Source: Bacterioplanoides pacificum | GTDB taxonomy: Bacteria; Pseudomonadota; Gammaproteobacteria; Pseudomonadales; Oceanobacteraceae | Assembly (NCBI RefSeq): GCF_042648445.1 | Contig: NZ_JBHRYB010000003.1 | Coordinates: 1 to 64,000, forward strand | Reading direction: 5' to 3' | Length of the DNA: 64,000 bases | In this document: positions 27,049 to 35,678 of the stretch, piece after piece | Position numbering within the stretch: the first letter of the stretch is position 1 | How the letters are laid out: every line of letters begins with the position of its first letter | The notes under the pieces: generated by a model | What the model was told of the DNA's origin: nothing | Databases searched by the model: none | What the model saw: only the letters and a program-made list of their open reading frames with translations | Position numbers and translations under genes: made by a program

Positions 27049-28041
27049 ATGACTTACCATATCTACGGCATCGGCAACGCCCTGGTTGATAAAGAATTTG
27101 AAGTGGGCGATGAGTTCTTCGCCAAAGCCGGTATCGAAAAAGGCATGATGACCCTGATTGAACAGGATCAGCTGCACAGCCTGCTGGACACCTTAACCAG
27201 CGACTACGGCCTGAAAAAACGGGCCTGTGGCGGCAGCGCTGCCAACACCATCATTGGTGCCAGCTATTTTGGTGCTAAAACCTTTTACAGCTGTAATGTC
27301 GCCGCCGATGAAGCCGGTGATTTTTACGTCGCCGACCTGAAAGCCGCCGGTGTGGATACCAATATGGACGGCGAACGCGATCAGGGCATCACCGGCAAAT
27401 GCCTGGTGATGGTGACCGCAGATGCCGAGCGCACCATGAACACCTATCTGGGCATCACCTCCGATCTGGATAAAAAACACATCAACAGCGCCGCACTGCA
27501 GAACTCCCAATACGTCTATGTCGAAGGCTATCTGGTAACATCCGACACCTCCCGCGCCGCCGCTATCGAAGTGTTACAGCAGGCCCGCCAGCAAGGTGTT
27601 AAAACCGCTCTGACCTTCTCGGATCCGGCCATGGTGCAGTTTTTTAAAGACGGCCTGACCGAAATGATTGGCAGCGGAGTGGATTTATTATTCTGCAACG
27701 AACAGGAAGCCCGCCTGTTCAGCGACCGCGATAACCTCGACGACGCCGTCGCCGCACTGAAGCAGGTTGCCAACACCTTCGCCATTACCCTGGGCGCCAA
27801 CGGCGCATTAGCCTGGGACGGCGAAACCCTGCATCAGATTGCTCCACAACCCACCACCGCTCTGGACTCCAACGGTGCCGGGGATATGTTTGCCGGCGCT
27901 TTCCTGTACGCCATTACCCACGGCTATGATTTTGCCGCCGCCGGCCGCCTCGCCAGCGCCGCATCATCTCAGGTCGTCAGCCAGTTCGGGCCGCGCCTGG
28001 ACGCCGAACAACATCAGCCACTGAAAGCACTGCTGGACTGA
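27049..28041 (+). CDS. PfkB-family adenosine kinase
   Basis: A ribokinase-fold kinase of 330 residues, probably phosphorylating adenosine to AMP in purine salvage. The N-terminal substrate motif CGGSAANT lies near residue 60 and the catalytic DSNGAGDMFAG near residue 272, with the Asp base. Gammaproteobacterial proteins of this subgroup are usually annotated adenosine kinase; a sugar kinase role cannot be excluded. It is monocistronic and is followed by a hairpin without a T run. Confidence 0.88.
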   Translation: MTYHIYGIGNALVDKEFEVGDEFFAKAGIEKGMMTLIEQDQLHSLLDTLTSDYGLKKRACGGSAANTIIGASYFGAKTFYSCNVAADEAGDFYVADLKAAGVDTNMDGERDQGITGKCLVMVTADAERTMNTYLGITSDLDKKHINSAALQNSQYVYVEGYLVTSDTSRAAAIEVLQQARQQGVKTALTFSDPAMVQFFKDGLTEMIGSGVDLLFCNEQEARLFSDRDNLDDAVAALKQVANTFAITLGANGALAWDGETLHQIAPQPTTALDSNGAGDMFAGAFLYAITHGYDFAAAGRLASAASSQVVSQFGPRLDAEQHQPLKALLD

Positions 28042-28061
28042 ATAACAACCATCCGTGCTGC

Positions 28062-28089
28062 CAGCCTGCTGACTCCGGTCGGCAGGCTG
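28062..28089 (+). terminator. Hairpin after the adenosine kinase gene
   Basis: CAGCCTGC and GCAGGCTG (28062-28069, 28082-28089) form a perfect 8-bp stem with an inner GAC/GTC pairing. There is no T run after it, so it may be a Rho-dependent or mRNA-stabilising structure rather than a classic intrinsic terminator. Confidence 0.45.
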
Positions 28090-28152
28090 AACTTGCCGCC
28101 CCCTGCCGATCGCGCTTAACTGATATTAATCACCGTCACCCGAGCGCACCTT

Positions 28153-29985
28153 TTGGATCTGCTGAAACGCCTGACCTTACCGGTTATTTTTACCCTGCTG
28201 GCACTGGCTTTATGGAACAGCAACGCCTTCCGTGAAATCGCCGCCGGGGTCGCTATTTTTCTGTTTGGTATGTTATCGCTGGAGCAGGGCTTTCGGGTAT
28301 TTTCCGGCGGAGTGCTGGAGAAAACCCTGCGTTATTGCACCAACCGGGTGTGGAAATCGCTGACCTTCGGCGTCCTGACCACCAGCCTGATGCAATCCAG
28401 CTCTCTGGTGTCGGTGCTGGCCATTTCCTTTTTATCCGCCGGCCTGATCAACCTAAGCATGGGACTGGGCATTATTTTTGGTGCCAACTTAGGCACCACA
28501 ACCGGCGCCTGGCTGGTCGCCGCTCTGGGGCTGAAAATTAAATTATCCAGCTATGCCATGCCACTGCTGGTATTTGGTGTGGCGCTGATGTTTCAGCAAA
28601 AAAACACCAGCCAGGGCCTGGGCCGCATTCTCGTGGGTATTGGTTTTTTATTCCTCGGTATCGATCAGATGAAAACCGGTTTTGCCGAATTCCAGCAGGC
28701 CGTTGATCTCAGCCTGTATCACAGCAACGGCTGGGATGGCCGCCTGTTGTATCTCGGTATCGGCTTATTAGCCACCGTGATCATGCAGTCCAGCCACGCC
28801 ACTCTGGTGCTGATCCTGACAGCCCTCAGCAGTGGCCATATCAGTTACAGCGACGCCTTAGCACTGGCCATCGGTGCCAATATTGGCACCACCATCACCG
28901 CGTTATTAGGCAGCCTGAGCGCCAACCACGCAGGCCGCCAGCTGGCGCTGGGCCACTTAATGTTTAACCTGCTGACCGCCTGTACCGCCTTATTGTTATT
29001 ACCGCAGTTATTACAGCTGGTTGAATGGTGTGCCGCGCGGTTAGGTCTCGCGGCGGATGATTTCACCCTGCGACTGGCGATATTTCATACCCTGTTTAAC
29101 ACCCTGGGGGTGTTATTGATGTTGCCCTGGCTCAACCGTCTGGTGATGTTGCTGCAGTCCTGGCTGCCGGAACCCCGCAGCCACATCAAACGGCCGGAAT
29201 ATCTTAATGATGCCGCCCTGAGTTCGGTCAGTGGCTCATTACACGCAGCGCGTCAGGAGAGTAAGCGGCTGTACCGCTTTGGCCGCGATATTATTATTCG
29301 TGGCCTGGGCTGGGCCAGTGCGGATTTTCGCCAGCAGCAGCTGCCGGATGACAATGACCCTCACGAAGTCAGCTACCACAATATTCAGGATTCCTACGAC
29401 CAGCGACTGAAACACCTGCACGCCGACATCACCCGCTTTATCAGTCTGGCCCGCGAGCATGCGCCTCAGGCCCGAAGTGAACAGTTACGCCAGCTCAGTG
29501 TCGCGTGTTTTCATCTGATTGAAGCGGTGAAAGATACCAAACATATGCAGCGTAACCTGCTGCATTATGCCAACGGCAACAACCAGGCCATGACCCGGGC
29601 TTATCAGCAGTTGCGCCAGGACATTGCCCACACCCTGCTGAAAATTGATCAGGCCGGCAAACAATTTGAACAGGATCAGGACCAGGGCGAGCTGCAACTG
29701 GAGCTGGAACACCTGCAGTTGTTAGCGAATCGCCACCATCAGGAGTTTGATCAGCAGATTGAGCTGCTGATTCGCAGCGATGAAATCAGCGCCGTGATGG
29801 CCACCTCACTGATGAACGATAAAGAATACGCCTACCGCATCAGTAAAAACCTACTCAAAGCAGCACGCAGTTTATGGCTGCTCGGCCAGACAACAGAAAA
29901 GTTAGGGCTGGAAGATAACGAACTGTCGGATATTAACCAGCAGCTCAGCGACAATAACAGCCAGGATCCGGAGAGTCGCTTATGA
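28153..29985 (+). CDS. Na/Pi cotransporter family protein with PhoU-like C-terminal domain
   Basis: A 610-residue inner-membrane protein of the sodium:phosphate symporter family. Two inverted Na_Pi repeats carry the signature QSSS (near residue 82) and QSSHA (near residue 212), each followed by a GANIGTT-type motif (GANLGTT and GANIGTT). A helical PhoU-like domain occupies about residues 350-600 and probably regulates transport. The start is a TTG at 28153; upstream in-frame codons offer no ATG or GTG before a stop. Its last codons overlap the next gene (ATGA). Confidence 0.9.
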   Translation: MDLLKRLTLPVIFTLLALALWNSNAFREIAAGVAIFLFGMLSLEQGFRVFSGGVLEKTLRYCTNRVWKSLTFGVLTTSLMQSSSLVSVLAISFLSAGLINLSMGLGIIFGANLGTTTGAWLVAALGLKIKLSSYAMPLLVFGVALMFQQKNTSQGLGRILVGIGFLFLGIDQMKTGFAEFQQAVDLSLYHSNGWDGRLLYLGIGLLATVIMQSSHATLVLILTALSSGHISYSDALALAIGANIGTTITALLGSLSANHAGRQLALGHLMFNLLTACTALLLLPQLLQLVEWCAARLGLAADDFTLRLAIFHTLFNTLGVLLMLPWLNRLVMLLQSWLPEPRSHIKRPEYLNDAALSSVSGSLHAARQESKRLYRFGRDIIIRGLGWASADFRQQQLPDDNDPHEVSYHNIQDSYDQRLKHLHADITRFISLAREHAPQARSEQLRQLSVACFHLIEAVKDTKHMQRNLLHYANGNNQAMTRAYQQLRQDIAHTLLKIDQAGKQFEQDQDQGELQLELEHLQLLANRHHQEFDQQIELLIRSDEISAVMATSLMNDKEYAYRISKNLLKAARSLWLLGQTTEKLGLEDNELSDINQQLSDNNSQDPESRL

Positions 29986-30257
29986 AACGCAGCAAACTGC
30001 TGAAACGTCTGAAGCGGTTATTAAATGCCTCAGCGTCAGAACAGCGCCGGCAATACACGGAACTGATGAATACCCTGAAGCAGCTGAGACAAAAATCCCG
30101 TCAACTGCAGCAGCGGTTGCAGAGTTGCGATCAGGCACAAGAAAAACAACAACTGGAGGAGAAACTCGCCATTCTGCAACAAAAACGGCGCAAAGGCTTA
30201 TTACTGGCCCGGGAGCTGAAACAGCGGTCAGCAACACCCCGAAAAACCCAGAAATAG
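29982..30257 (+). CDS. Small basic coiled-coil protein coupled to the phosphate symporter gene
   Basis: A 91-residue soluble protein, very rich in Lys, Arg, Gln and Leu, with heptad-like spacing over most of its length (LMNTLKQLRQKSRQLQQRL). No signal peptide or known domain was recognised. Its ATG overlaps the symporter stop by four bases, so the two are translated together. It might bind the symporter's PhoU-like domain, but that is a guess. Confidence 0.7.
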   Translation: MKRSKLLKRLKRLLNASASEQRRQYTELMNTLKQLRQKSRQLQQRLQSCDQAQEKQQLEEKLAILQQKRRKGLLLARELKQRSATPRKTQK

Positions 30258-30338
30258 TTAGAGGTCTGAACAACCATTCAATCCTGATTGGCCCTCAGCA
30301 CACAAAAATAACTGAGCATCTGGTTAGATATCTAATCA

Positions 30339-30776
30339 TTATTCCGGATCTACATCCTGCTCCCGATAGAACAGCCGCTGCAGTAACTGCCAGTCAAACA
30401 GAGCAATCAGACGGTCGTGGTAATAGCAGGTTTCGGTCAGGCCGTTGTCACCATCGACAATACTTTCACGTTGCTCCTGCTGCGGATAAATCAGCTCTTC
30501 AACGCCATCCACCGCTACACCAATCATCTCTCCGGCCATCATCATTGTCAGTATTTTCGAGTCTTCCTGCGGTGTCAGCGGCGTTTTATGCAGCCACTGA
30601 TGCATATCCACCACCGGCACAATATTGCCGCGAAAATTGATAATGCCACGGATAAAAATGTCGGCGCCCGGCACCGGGTCACACTCACGCCAGCTCAGGA
30701 TTTCAATCACCTGCGCGACAGGTACGGCATAACGCTCATCCGCCACGACAAACTCAAGCCAGGGTTGTTGCTGCAA
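30339..30776 (-). CDS. Orphan CheW-like protein
   Basis: A 145-residue single-domain CheW-fold protein (FVVADERYAVPVAQVIEIL at the start; IRGIINFRGNIVPVVDM in the middle, the typical second CheW motif). CheW couples chemoreceptors to CheA, but no che genes are near. The start chosen is TTG at 30776, placed five bases after a perfect AGGAGG; a GTG at 30782 overlaps that site and is unlikely. It is convergent with the coiled-coil gene and divergent from the ectoine operon. Confidence 0.85.
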   Translation of the reverse strand: MQQQPWLEFVVADERYAVPVAQVIEILSWRECDPVPGADIFIRGIINFRGNIVPVVDMHQWLHKTPLTPQEDSKILTMMMAGEMIGVAVDGVEELIYPQQEQRESIVDGDNGLTETCYYHDRLIALFDWQLLQRLFYREQDVDPE

Positions 30777-30799
30777 AACCACCTCCTATTTATTTAGAG

Positions 30800-30828
30800 T
30801 TGTAATCAGTTTAGAGCATTGCTAATAT
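30800..30828 (+). promoter_or_regulatory. Putative promoter of the ectoine operon
   Basis: TTGTAA (30800-30805) and TAATAT (30823-30828) are 17 bases apart, each matching the sigma-70 consensus at four of six positions. The expected start is near 30834, inside the operator described next. The weakness of both hexamers fits an osmotically controlled promoter. Confidence 0.5.
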
Positions 30829-30845
30829 GTTTAGTACTCTAAACA
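30828..30845 (+). promoter_or_regulatory. EctR/CosR-like operator overlapping the ectA start region
   Basis: TGTTTAGT-AC-TCTAAACA is an 8-2-8 pseudopalindrome. The MarR-family repressor EctR1 of methanotrophs is known to bind an 8-2-8 site with half-site TATTTAGT in its ect promoter; the half-site here differs at one base. Two more TTTAGAG copies lie upstream (30793-30799 and 30810-30816). Binding just downstream of the -10 box would block transcription. No ectR-like gene is within the window. Confidence 0.6.
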
Positions 30846-30904
30846 AACAAAGAGAGCGTAACGGACAGCATTGTTATCGTCCGGTAAGCGGTTCTCTTCA
30901 CTAC

Positions 30905-31447
30905 ATGGACTCGACGAGCTCGGACATTAGTACACCAACCCGTACTCCGAACCCTAAGCAAGCCCAATCCCCTTCCGATTTCACCTTCCGTTGCCCTGAT
31001 GCCACTGATGGCGCCGCTGTTTTTCAGCTGGTACGGGACTGCAAACCACTGGATGAAAATTCCATGTACTGCAATCTGCTGCAATGCAGCCACTTCAGCA
31101 GCACCAGTATTGCCGCCGAAGCAAATGGCCAGCTGGCAGGATTTATTTCCGGTTACCGTCTGCCTGAACAACCCGACACCTTGTTTGTCTGGCAGGTTGC
31201 GGTGCACCCGGACTTCCGTGGCAAACGCCTGGCAACTCAGATGCTGGAAACACTGTTACGTCGTATCGGCGATGTGCATTACCTGCACACCACCATCACC
31301 CCCGACAACCTGGCTTCCTGGAACACCTTCCGGCGACTGGCACAGGATCTGGGTGCGACGCTGAACAGCCAGACATTTTTCGATAAAGACGCCCACTTTG
31401 GCGGCGTACACGACAGCGAAGAGCTGGTCGTGATCGGTCCTTTTTAA
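30905..31447 (+). CDS. ectA: L-2,4-diaminobutyrate N-gamma-acetyltransferase
   Basis: EctA, a GNAT-fold enzyme, acetylates diaminobutyrate with acetyl-CoA, the second step of ectoine synthesis. The core shows FRCPDATDGAAVFQLVRDC, then CNLLQCSHF, and the acetyl-CoA loop HPDFRGKRLATQML. The start at 30905 (MDSTSSDIS, 180 residues) fits the usual length of 170-190. An in-frame ATG at 30827 would add 26 residues but lies inside the promoter/operator. Neither start has a strong ribosome-binding site. It is first in ectA-ectB-ectC-ask. Confidence 0.93.
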   Translation: MDSTSSDISTPTRTPNPKQAQSPSDFTFRCPDATDGAAVFQLVRDCKPLDENSMYCNLLQCSHFSSTSIAAEANGQLAGFISGYRLPEQPDTLFVWQVAVHPDFRGKRLATQMLETLLRRIGDVHYLHTTITPDNLASWNTFRRLAQDLGATLNSQTFFDKDAHFGGVHDSEELVVIGPF

Positions 31448-31487
31448 CCTTCAAACGTTTAAAAACACTCTCCAGAAGAGGTTTATT

Positions 31488-32753
31488 ATGGAAATCTTTA
31501 ATCAGTTAGAATCTAACGTCCGTGGCTATTGCCGTTCATTCCCGGTGGTATTCACCAAAGCACAGAACGCACTGCTGACCGACAGCGACGGCAACGAATA
31601 CATCGACTTCCTGGGTGGCGCCGGCACCCTGAACTACGGCCACAACAACCCGAAGTTCAAGCAGGCACTGATTGATTACATCAACTCAGACGGCATGACC
31701 CACGGCCTGGATATGTACACCAACGCCAAGCAGGCGTTCCTGGAATCGTTCCAGAACCGCATTCTGGCACCGCGTAACATGCACTACCGCATGCAGTTCA
31801 CCGGCCCAACCGGCACCAACGCAGTCGAAGCGGCGTTAAAACTGGCGCGCAAAAATACCGGCCGTCACACCATCGTGTCGTTCACCAACGGTTTCCATGG
31901 CGTAACTCAGGGTTCTGTGGCGGTCACCGCTAACCAGAAATACAAAGACTCAGTTGGTATGCCGCTGCCGGGCGTACAATTTATGCCGTACGACGGTTAC
32001 CTGGGTGACTTCAATACGCTGGAATATTTCGAAAAAGCGCTGCAGGACAAATCTTCCGGTCTGGGTCACCCGGCCGGCGTTATCGTTGAATGCATCCAGG
32101 GTGAAGGTGGTTTAAACGTCGCCAGCAAAGAATGGATGCAGGGCCTGCAGGACATCTGCCGCCGTTATGACATGGTATTGATTGTTGATGATATTCAGGC
32201 TGGCTGTGGCCGCAGTGGCACCTTCTTCAGCTTCGAAGAGTTTGGTATCGAACCCGACATCATTACCCTGTCGAAATCTCTTGGTGGTTACGGACTGCCA
32301 ATGGCCGTAGTTCTGCTAAAAGAAGAGCTGGACAGCTGGAAACCGGGTGAACACAACGGTACTTTCCGTGGCAATAACCACGCCTTTATCACCGCTCGTC
32401 AGGCACTGGAACATTATTGGGCCGACGACAGCTTCGCCAAAGACGTGCAGAAAAAAGCGGCCCATCTGAAGGCCCGGTTGAAAGAAATTCAGGCCAAACA
32501 CGGTGGTCAGCTGAAACACAAAGGCCGCGGCATTATGCAGGGCCTGGAGTTTAAATCCGGTGAACTGGCTGAAGCCGTGACCGAACTGGCGTTTAAACGC
32601 AACCTGGTCATTGAAACCAGTGGTTCAGAAGGTCAGGTGGTTAAAGTATTAACTCCGCTGACGATTGAAACCGAACAGCTCGACCGCGGTCTGGATATCC
32701 TGGCCAGCTGTGTTGCTGATGCTCTGTCTGAAAACGTTTCCAAAGCTTCCTGA
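31488..32753 (+). CDS. ectB: L-2,4-diaminobutyrate aminotransferase
   Basis: EctB transfers the amino group of glutamate to aspartate semialdehyde, the first dedicated step of ectoine synthesis. The 421-residue product is a class III PLP aminotransferase. The PLP phosphate-binding GPTGTNAVEAALKLARK and the substrate-binding VDDIQAGCGRSG are visible, and the Schiff-base lysine lies in TLSKSLGG. It has an AGAGG ribosome-binding site and starts 40 bases after ectA. Confidence 0.97.
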   Translation: MEIFNQLESNVRGYCRSFPVVFTKAQNALLTDSDGNEYIDFLGGAGTLNYGHNNPKFKQALIDYINSDGMTHGLDMYTNAKQAFLESFQNRILAPRNMHYRMQFTGPTGTNAVEAALKLARKNTGRHTIVSFTNGFHGVTQGSVAVTANQKYKDSVGMPLPGVQFMPYDGYLGDFNTLEYFEKALQDKSSGLGHPAGVIVECIQGEGGLNVASKEWMQGLQDICRRYDMVLIVDDIQAGCGRSGTFFSFEEFGIEPDIITLSKSLGGYGLPMAVVLLKEELDSWKPGEHNGTFRGNNHAFITARQALEHYWADDSFAKDVQKKAAHLKARLKEIQAKHGGQLKHKGRGIMQGLEFKSGELAEAVTELAFKRNLVIETSGSEGQVVKVLTPLTIETEQLDRGLDILASCVADALSENVSKAS

Positions 32754-32762
32754 GGTATTAGT

Positions 32763-33161
32763 GTGATTGTCCGTACATTAAAAGAATGCAAAGAGTCCAA
32801 CCGCGCCATTAACGGCGGTACCTGGGAATCGGTACGTATGTTGTTAAAAGACGACAACATGGGGTTTTCTTTCCATATCACCACCATTTTTAAAGGCACC
32901 GAAACACCGATCTGGTATCAGAACCACCTGGAATCTGTGTATTGCATGAGTGGTTATGGTGAGGTGGAAACCTGTGAAGATGGTAAGATCTACCCGATCG
33001 AGCCCGGCACCCTGTATATTCTGGATAAGCACGATAAACACCTGTTACGTGCCACCACGGAAGATATGCAGATGGCCTGTGTTTTTAATCCGCCCCTGCA
33101 TGGCAAAGAAATTCATGATGAAAATGGTGTGTACGCACTGGAAGCTGAAACCATCGACTGA
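32763..33161 (+). CDS. ectC: Ectoine synthase
   Basis: EctC, a cupin, cyclises N-gamma-acetyl-diaminobutyrate to ectoine. The 132-residue product has the cupin fold with WYQNHLESVYCMSGYGEVE and the metal-ligand region DKHDKHLLRA. The start is GTG at 32763 (MIVRTLKECK), which matches the usual EctC start. It follows ectB by nine bases. No ectD hydroxylase gene follows, so only ectoine, not hydroxyectoine, is indicated here. Confidence 0.97.
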   Translation: MIVRTLKECKESNRAINGGTWESVRMLLKDDNMGFSFHITTIFKGTETPIWYQNHLESVYCMSGYGEVETCEDGKIYPIEPGTLYILDKHDKHLLRATTEDMQMACVFNPPLHGKEIHDENGVYALEAETID

Positions 33162-33168
33162 TCCCTCC

Positions 33169-33188
33169 GGCCGGACTCAGGTCCGGCC
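33169..33188 (+). terminator. Hairpin between ectC and ask
   Basis: GGCCGGAC and GTCCGGCC form a perfect 8-bp stem with a TCAG loop. It is not followed by a T run, so it more likely lowers read-through or protects the ectABC mRNA 3' end than fully stops transcription before ask. Confidence 0.45.
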
Positions 33189-33240
33189 CGCTTCCCTATC
33201 CCACACATACCTGTCAAAAAAACTCACCAATGGGTGACAC

Positions 33241-34686
33241 ATGTTACATACCGTAGAAAAAATCGGCGGCACTTCGATGAGCCGCTACGAGGAAGTACTG
33301 AACAACATCTGGCTGCGAGCGCATACCCCACAAGGCAGCCCGGCCACCTTATACCAGCGTATCTTTGTGGTATCGGCCTACGCCGGCATGACCAACGGCC
33401 TGCTGGAACATAAAAAAACCGGCGAACCCGGCGTTTATGCCCTGTTTGCAGAAATGGACGAAAAACGTCCGTGGCAGAACAAACTCGACCAGGTGCTCGA
33501 CAACATGTTGTCGATGAACGCCGCCATCTTCAGCAACGACGTGCAGCGCAAACGCGCCGATCAGTTTATTTGCCAGCGCTTTGCCGATACCCGCACCTGT
33601 CTGGAAAATCTGGAAACCGTGTGTAATTTCGGTAACTTCCAGCTTGATGACCACCTGCATCAGGTGCGTGAAATGCTCAGTGCGCTGGGTGAGGCACACA
33701 GCGCCTACAACTCAGTGCAGCTGTTGCGTCAGCACGATGTGAATGCTGTATTTGTCGACCTGACCAACTGGCGTTCAGACAGCCAGCCAGGACTGGATGA
33801 AACCATCCGCCGGGCATTTGGTGGTATCGACCTGGCAACCCAGCTGCCGATTGTCACCGGTTATACCCAGTGCCGCGAAGGCCTGATGAAAACCTTCGAC
33901 CGTGGTTACAGTGAAATGACCTTCAGCAAAATCGCCACCATTACCGGTGCTGCAGAAGCCATTATTCACAAAGAATATCACCTCAGTACGGCTGACCCGG
34001 CCTTAGTAGGTACCGACAATATTCAGCCGATTGGCATGACCAACTACGACGTCGCCGATCAGCTGGCCAACCTCGGGATGGAAGCCATCCACCCGCGTGC
34101 CGCTTCCGGCCTGCGTAAGAAAAATATCCTGTTACGGATCAAAAATACCTTCGAGCCGGAACACGAAGGTACTCAGATCTGCAGTGATTATTGCAGCGAT
34201 GAGCCCAAAGTTGAGATCATCGCCGGCACCAAAGGTGTCTGGGCGCTGGAGATTTTCGACCAGGATATGGTCGGCAACCCAACCTACGGCGAAAAGATGA
34301 ACCAGCTGGTACAGGAGTCCGGCGTTCGGGTATTAACCAAAGACTACAATGCCAATACCGATACCTTCTATCTGAAAGGCAACAAACGTCGTATCAACTG
34401 GCTGATGGATAAACTGCAGCAGGTTTACCCGGATTCGGATATCCGAGTCGAAAAACTGTCGATGGTCAGCGCCATCGGTAGCGATATGAATATTCCCGGC
34501 TTACTTCACAAAGCGTCCGGTGCATTATCTGAGGCAGGTGTTAATATCCTCTCTGTTCACCAGGCCATGCGTCAGGTCGATATCATGTTTCTGGTGCGGG
34601 ATGAAGATTACGGCAAAGCCGTGGAAGCCCTGCACCAACAGTTTGTGGAGAAATCAGAACTATGGCAACAACAGGCAAGCGCATAA
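33241..34686 (+). CDS. ask: Aspartate kinase of the ectoine pathway (Ask_Ect)
   Basis: Aspartokinase phosphorylates aspartate to supply aspartate semialdehyde; the ectoine-linked form is less feedback-inhibited than the housekeeping enzyme. The 481-residue product has the N-terminal kinase motif KIGGTS, the middle region FDRGYSEMTFSKIATITGAAEAI, and C-terminal ACT domains (KLSMVSAIGSDMNIPGLLHKA). The linkage to ectABC and the length identify the Ask_Ect subtype. The ribosome-binding site (GGGTGA) is weak. It overlaps the next gene by 25 bases. Confidence 0.95.
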   Translation: MLHTVEKIGGTSMSRYEEVLNNIWLRAHTPQGSPATLYQRIFVVSAYAGMTNGLLEHKKTGEPGVYALFAEMDEKRPWQNKLDQVLDNMLSMNAAIFSNDVQRKRADQFICQRFADTRTCLENLETVCNFGNFQLDDHLHQVREMLSALGEAHSAYNSVQLLRQHDVNAVFVDLTNWRSDSQPGLDETIRRAFGGIDLATQLPIVTGYTQCREGLMKTFDRGYSEMTFSKIATITGAAEAIIHKEYHLSTADPALVGTDNIQPIGMTNYDVADQLANLGMEAIHPRAASGLRKKNILLRIKNTFEPEHEGTQICSDYCSDEPKVEIIAGTKGVWALEIFDQDMVGNPTYGEKMNQLVQESGVRVLTKDYNANTDTFYLKGNKRRINWLMDKLQQVYPDSDIRVEKLSMVSAIGSDMNIPGLLHKASGALSEAGVNILSVHQAMRQVDIMFLVRDEDYGKAVEALHQQFVEKSELWQQQASA

Positions 34687-35675
34687 CTGTTTCACAATGG
34701 TTTAACGCTGCCGGGCGGTGGCTCGCACTCTGCGGGTTACTGCTCGCCTGCGCCCTGCCCCGGGCAGAAGAAGAAAGCGCCACCAGCCTGCAACTGACGC
34801 CTGCCCAGCAGGCGTTACTGGCAGAACAACTATCCCAGTCCCAGCGCGATCAGCTGGCGAAAGATAAAATCAATAACCTCGATGCCAAGATGTACAGCCC
34901 GTTTACCGAGTTGTATATCCTCGGTGAGGTAAAGGATTTACGCCAGGAAATCGCCAATACCCGGGTTGAGCTGACTGAAAAGATTGTTGCCAAAGAACTG
35001 ACCGTCGCCGACCGGGCGCTGGTATACGCCACCGATACCATTACCTATTTTTTCTATTTGCTGGCCGGCGCGTCGTCTTTGCTGGTGATTATCGGCTGGA
35101 ACTCCTTACGTGATGTAAAAGAGCGGGTCGGTACCTTTGCCAATGAAGAAATCGGCCGGATTACCAGTTCCTATGAAGAACGGCTGGCGAACCTGGAAAA
35201 AGAACTGCACCGTAAGTCACGCCATATTAAAGCGGCTCAGGATGAAATTGAGTTAACCAACGAAATTCATTCGTTATGGCTGAAAGCGTCACAGGAAAAC
35301 AGTCCGCAGAACAAAATTTCCCTGTACGATCAGATCCTGGCATTACGTCCGGATGATATCGAGGCCTTAACCTACAAAGCCGACGCAGCACTGCTGTTAG
35401 GTCAGACCGAATGGGCGACCAGCCTGGCGAACCGGGCCCTGGAAATTGACCCGGAAAACAGCCACGCGTTTTTCCAGCGTGCCTGTGCCTTTGCTGAATC
35501 AGGCTTTGTTGATGAAGCGTTACGCGACCTGGCAGAGGCAATTCAGCGTTCTGAGTCGTTGAGGATTCAAGCCGGCGAAGACACCAGCTTTGAGAGCCTG
35601 CACGATAACGAACTGTTCCGCGAGATGGTGGTGATGCCAGAAAAAGAAGAAAGCAATGTGATTATCAGCGACTGA
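34662..35675 (+). CDS. Membrane-anchored TPR protein coupled to ask
   Basis: A 337-residue protein not recognised as a named family. It has a signal peptide (LALCGLLLACALPRAEE), a helical region with Gln/Glu-rich text, a membrane segment near residues 127-147 (FFYLLAGASSLLVIIGW) and a coiled coil (SYEERLANLEKELHRKSRH). At the C terminus are two TPR-like repeats (IEALTYKADAALLLGQTEWA, then SHAFFQRACAFAESGFVDEA). The start overlaps ask by 25 bases, so it is translated with the ectoine genes. A role in sensing or envelope adjustment during osmotic stress is possible but unproven. Confidence 0.75.
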   Translation: MATTGKRITVSQWFNAAGRWLALCGLLLACALPRAEEESATSLQLTPAQQALLAEQLSQSQRDQLAKDKINNLDAKMYSPFTELYILGEVKDLRQEIANTRVELTEKIVAKELTVADRALVYATDTITYFFYLLAGASSLLVIIGWNSLRDVKERVGTFANEEIGRITSSYEERLANLEKELHRKSRHIKAAQDEIELTNEIHSLWLKASQENSPQNKISLYDQILALRPDDIEALTYKADAALLLGQTEWATSLANRALEIDPENSHAFFQRACAFAESGFVDEALRDLAEAIQRSESLRIQAGEDTSFESLHDNELFREMVVMPEKEESNVIISD

Positions 35676-35678
35676 GCA

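Noticed and set aside
30324..30335. Palindrome TTAGATATCTAA between two convergent genes
   Set aside because: Short, A/T-rich, loop-less and at a convergent gene end; no T run, so neither operator nor terminator is supported.
30827..30904. N-terminal extension of ectA
   Set aside because: It would start inside the promoter and operator, and the core length already fits EctA.
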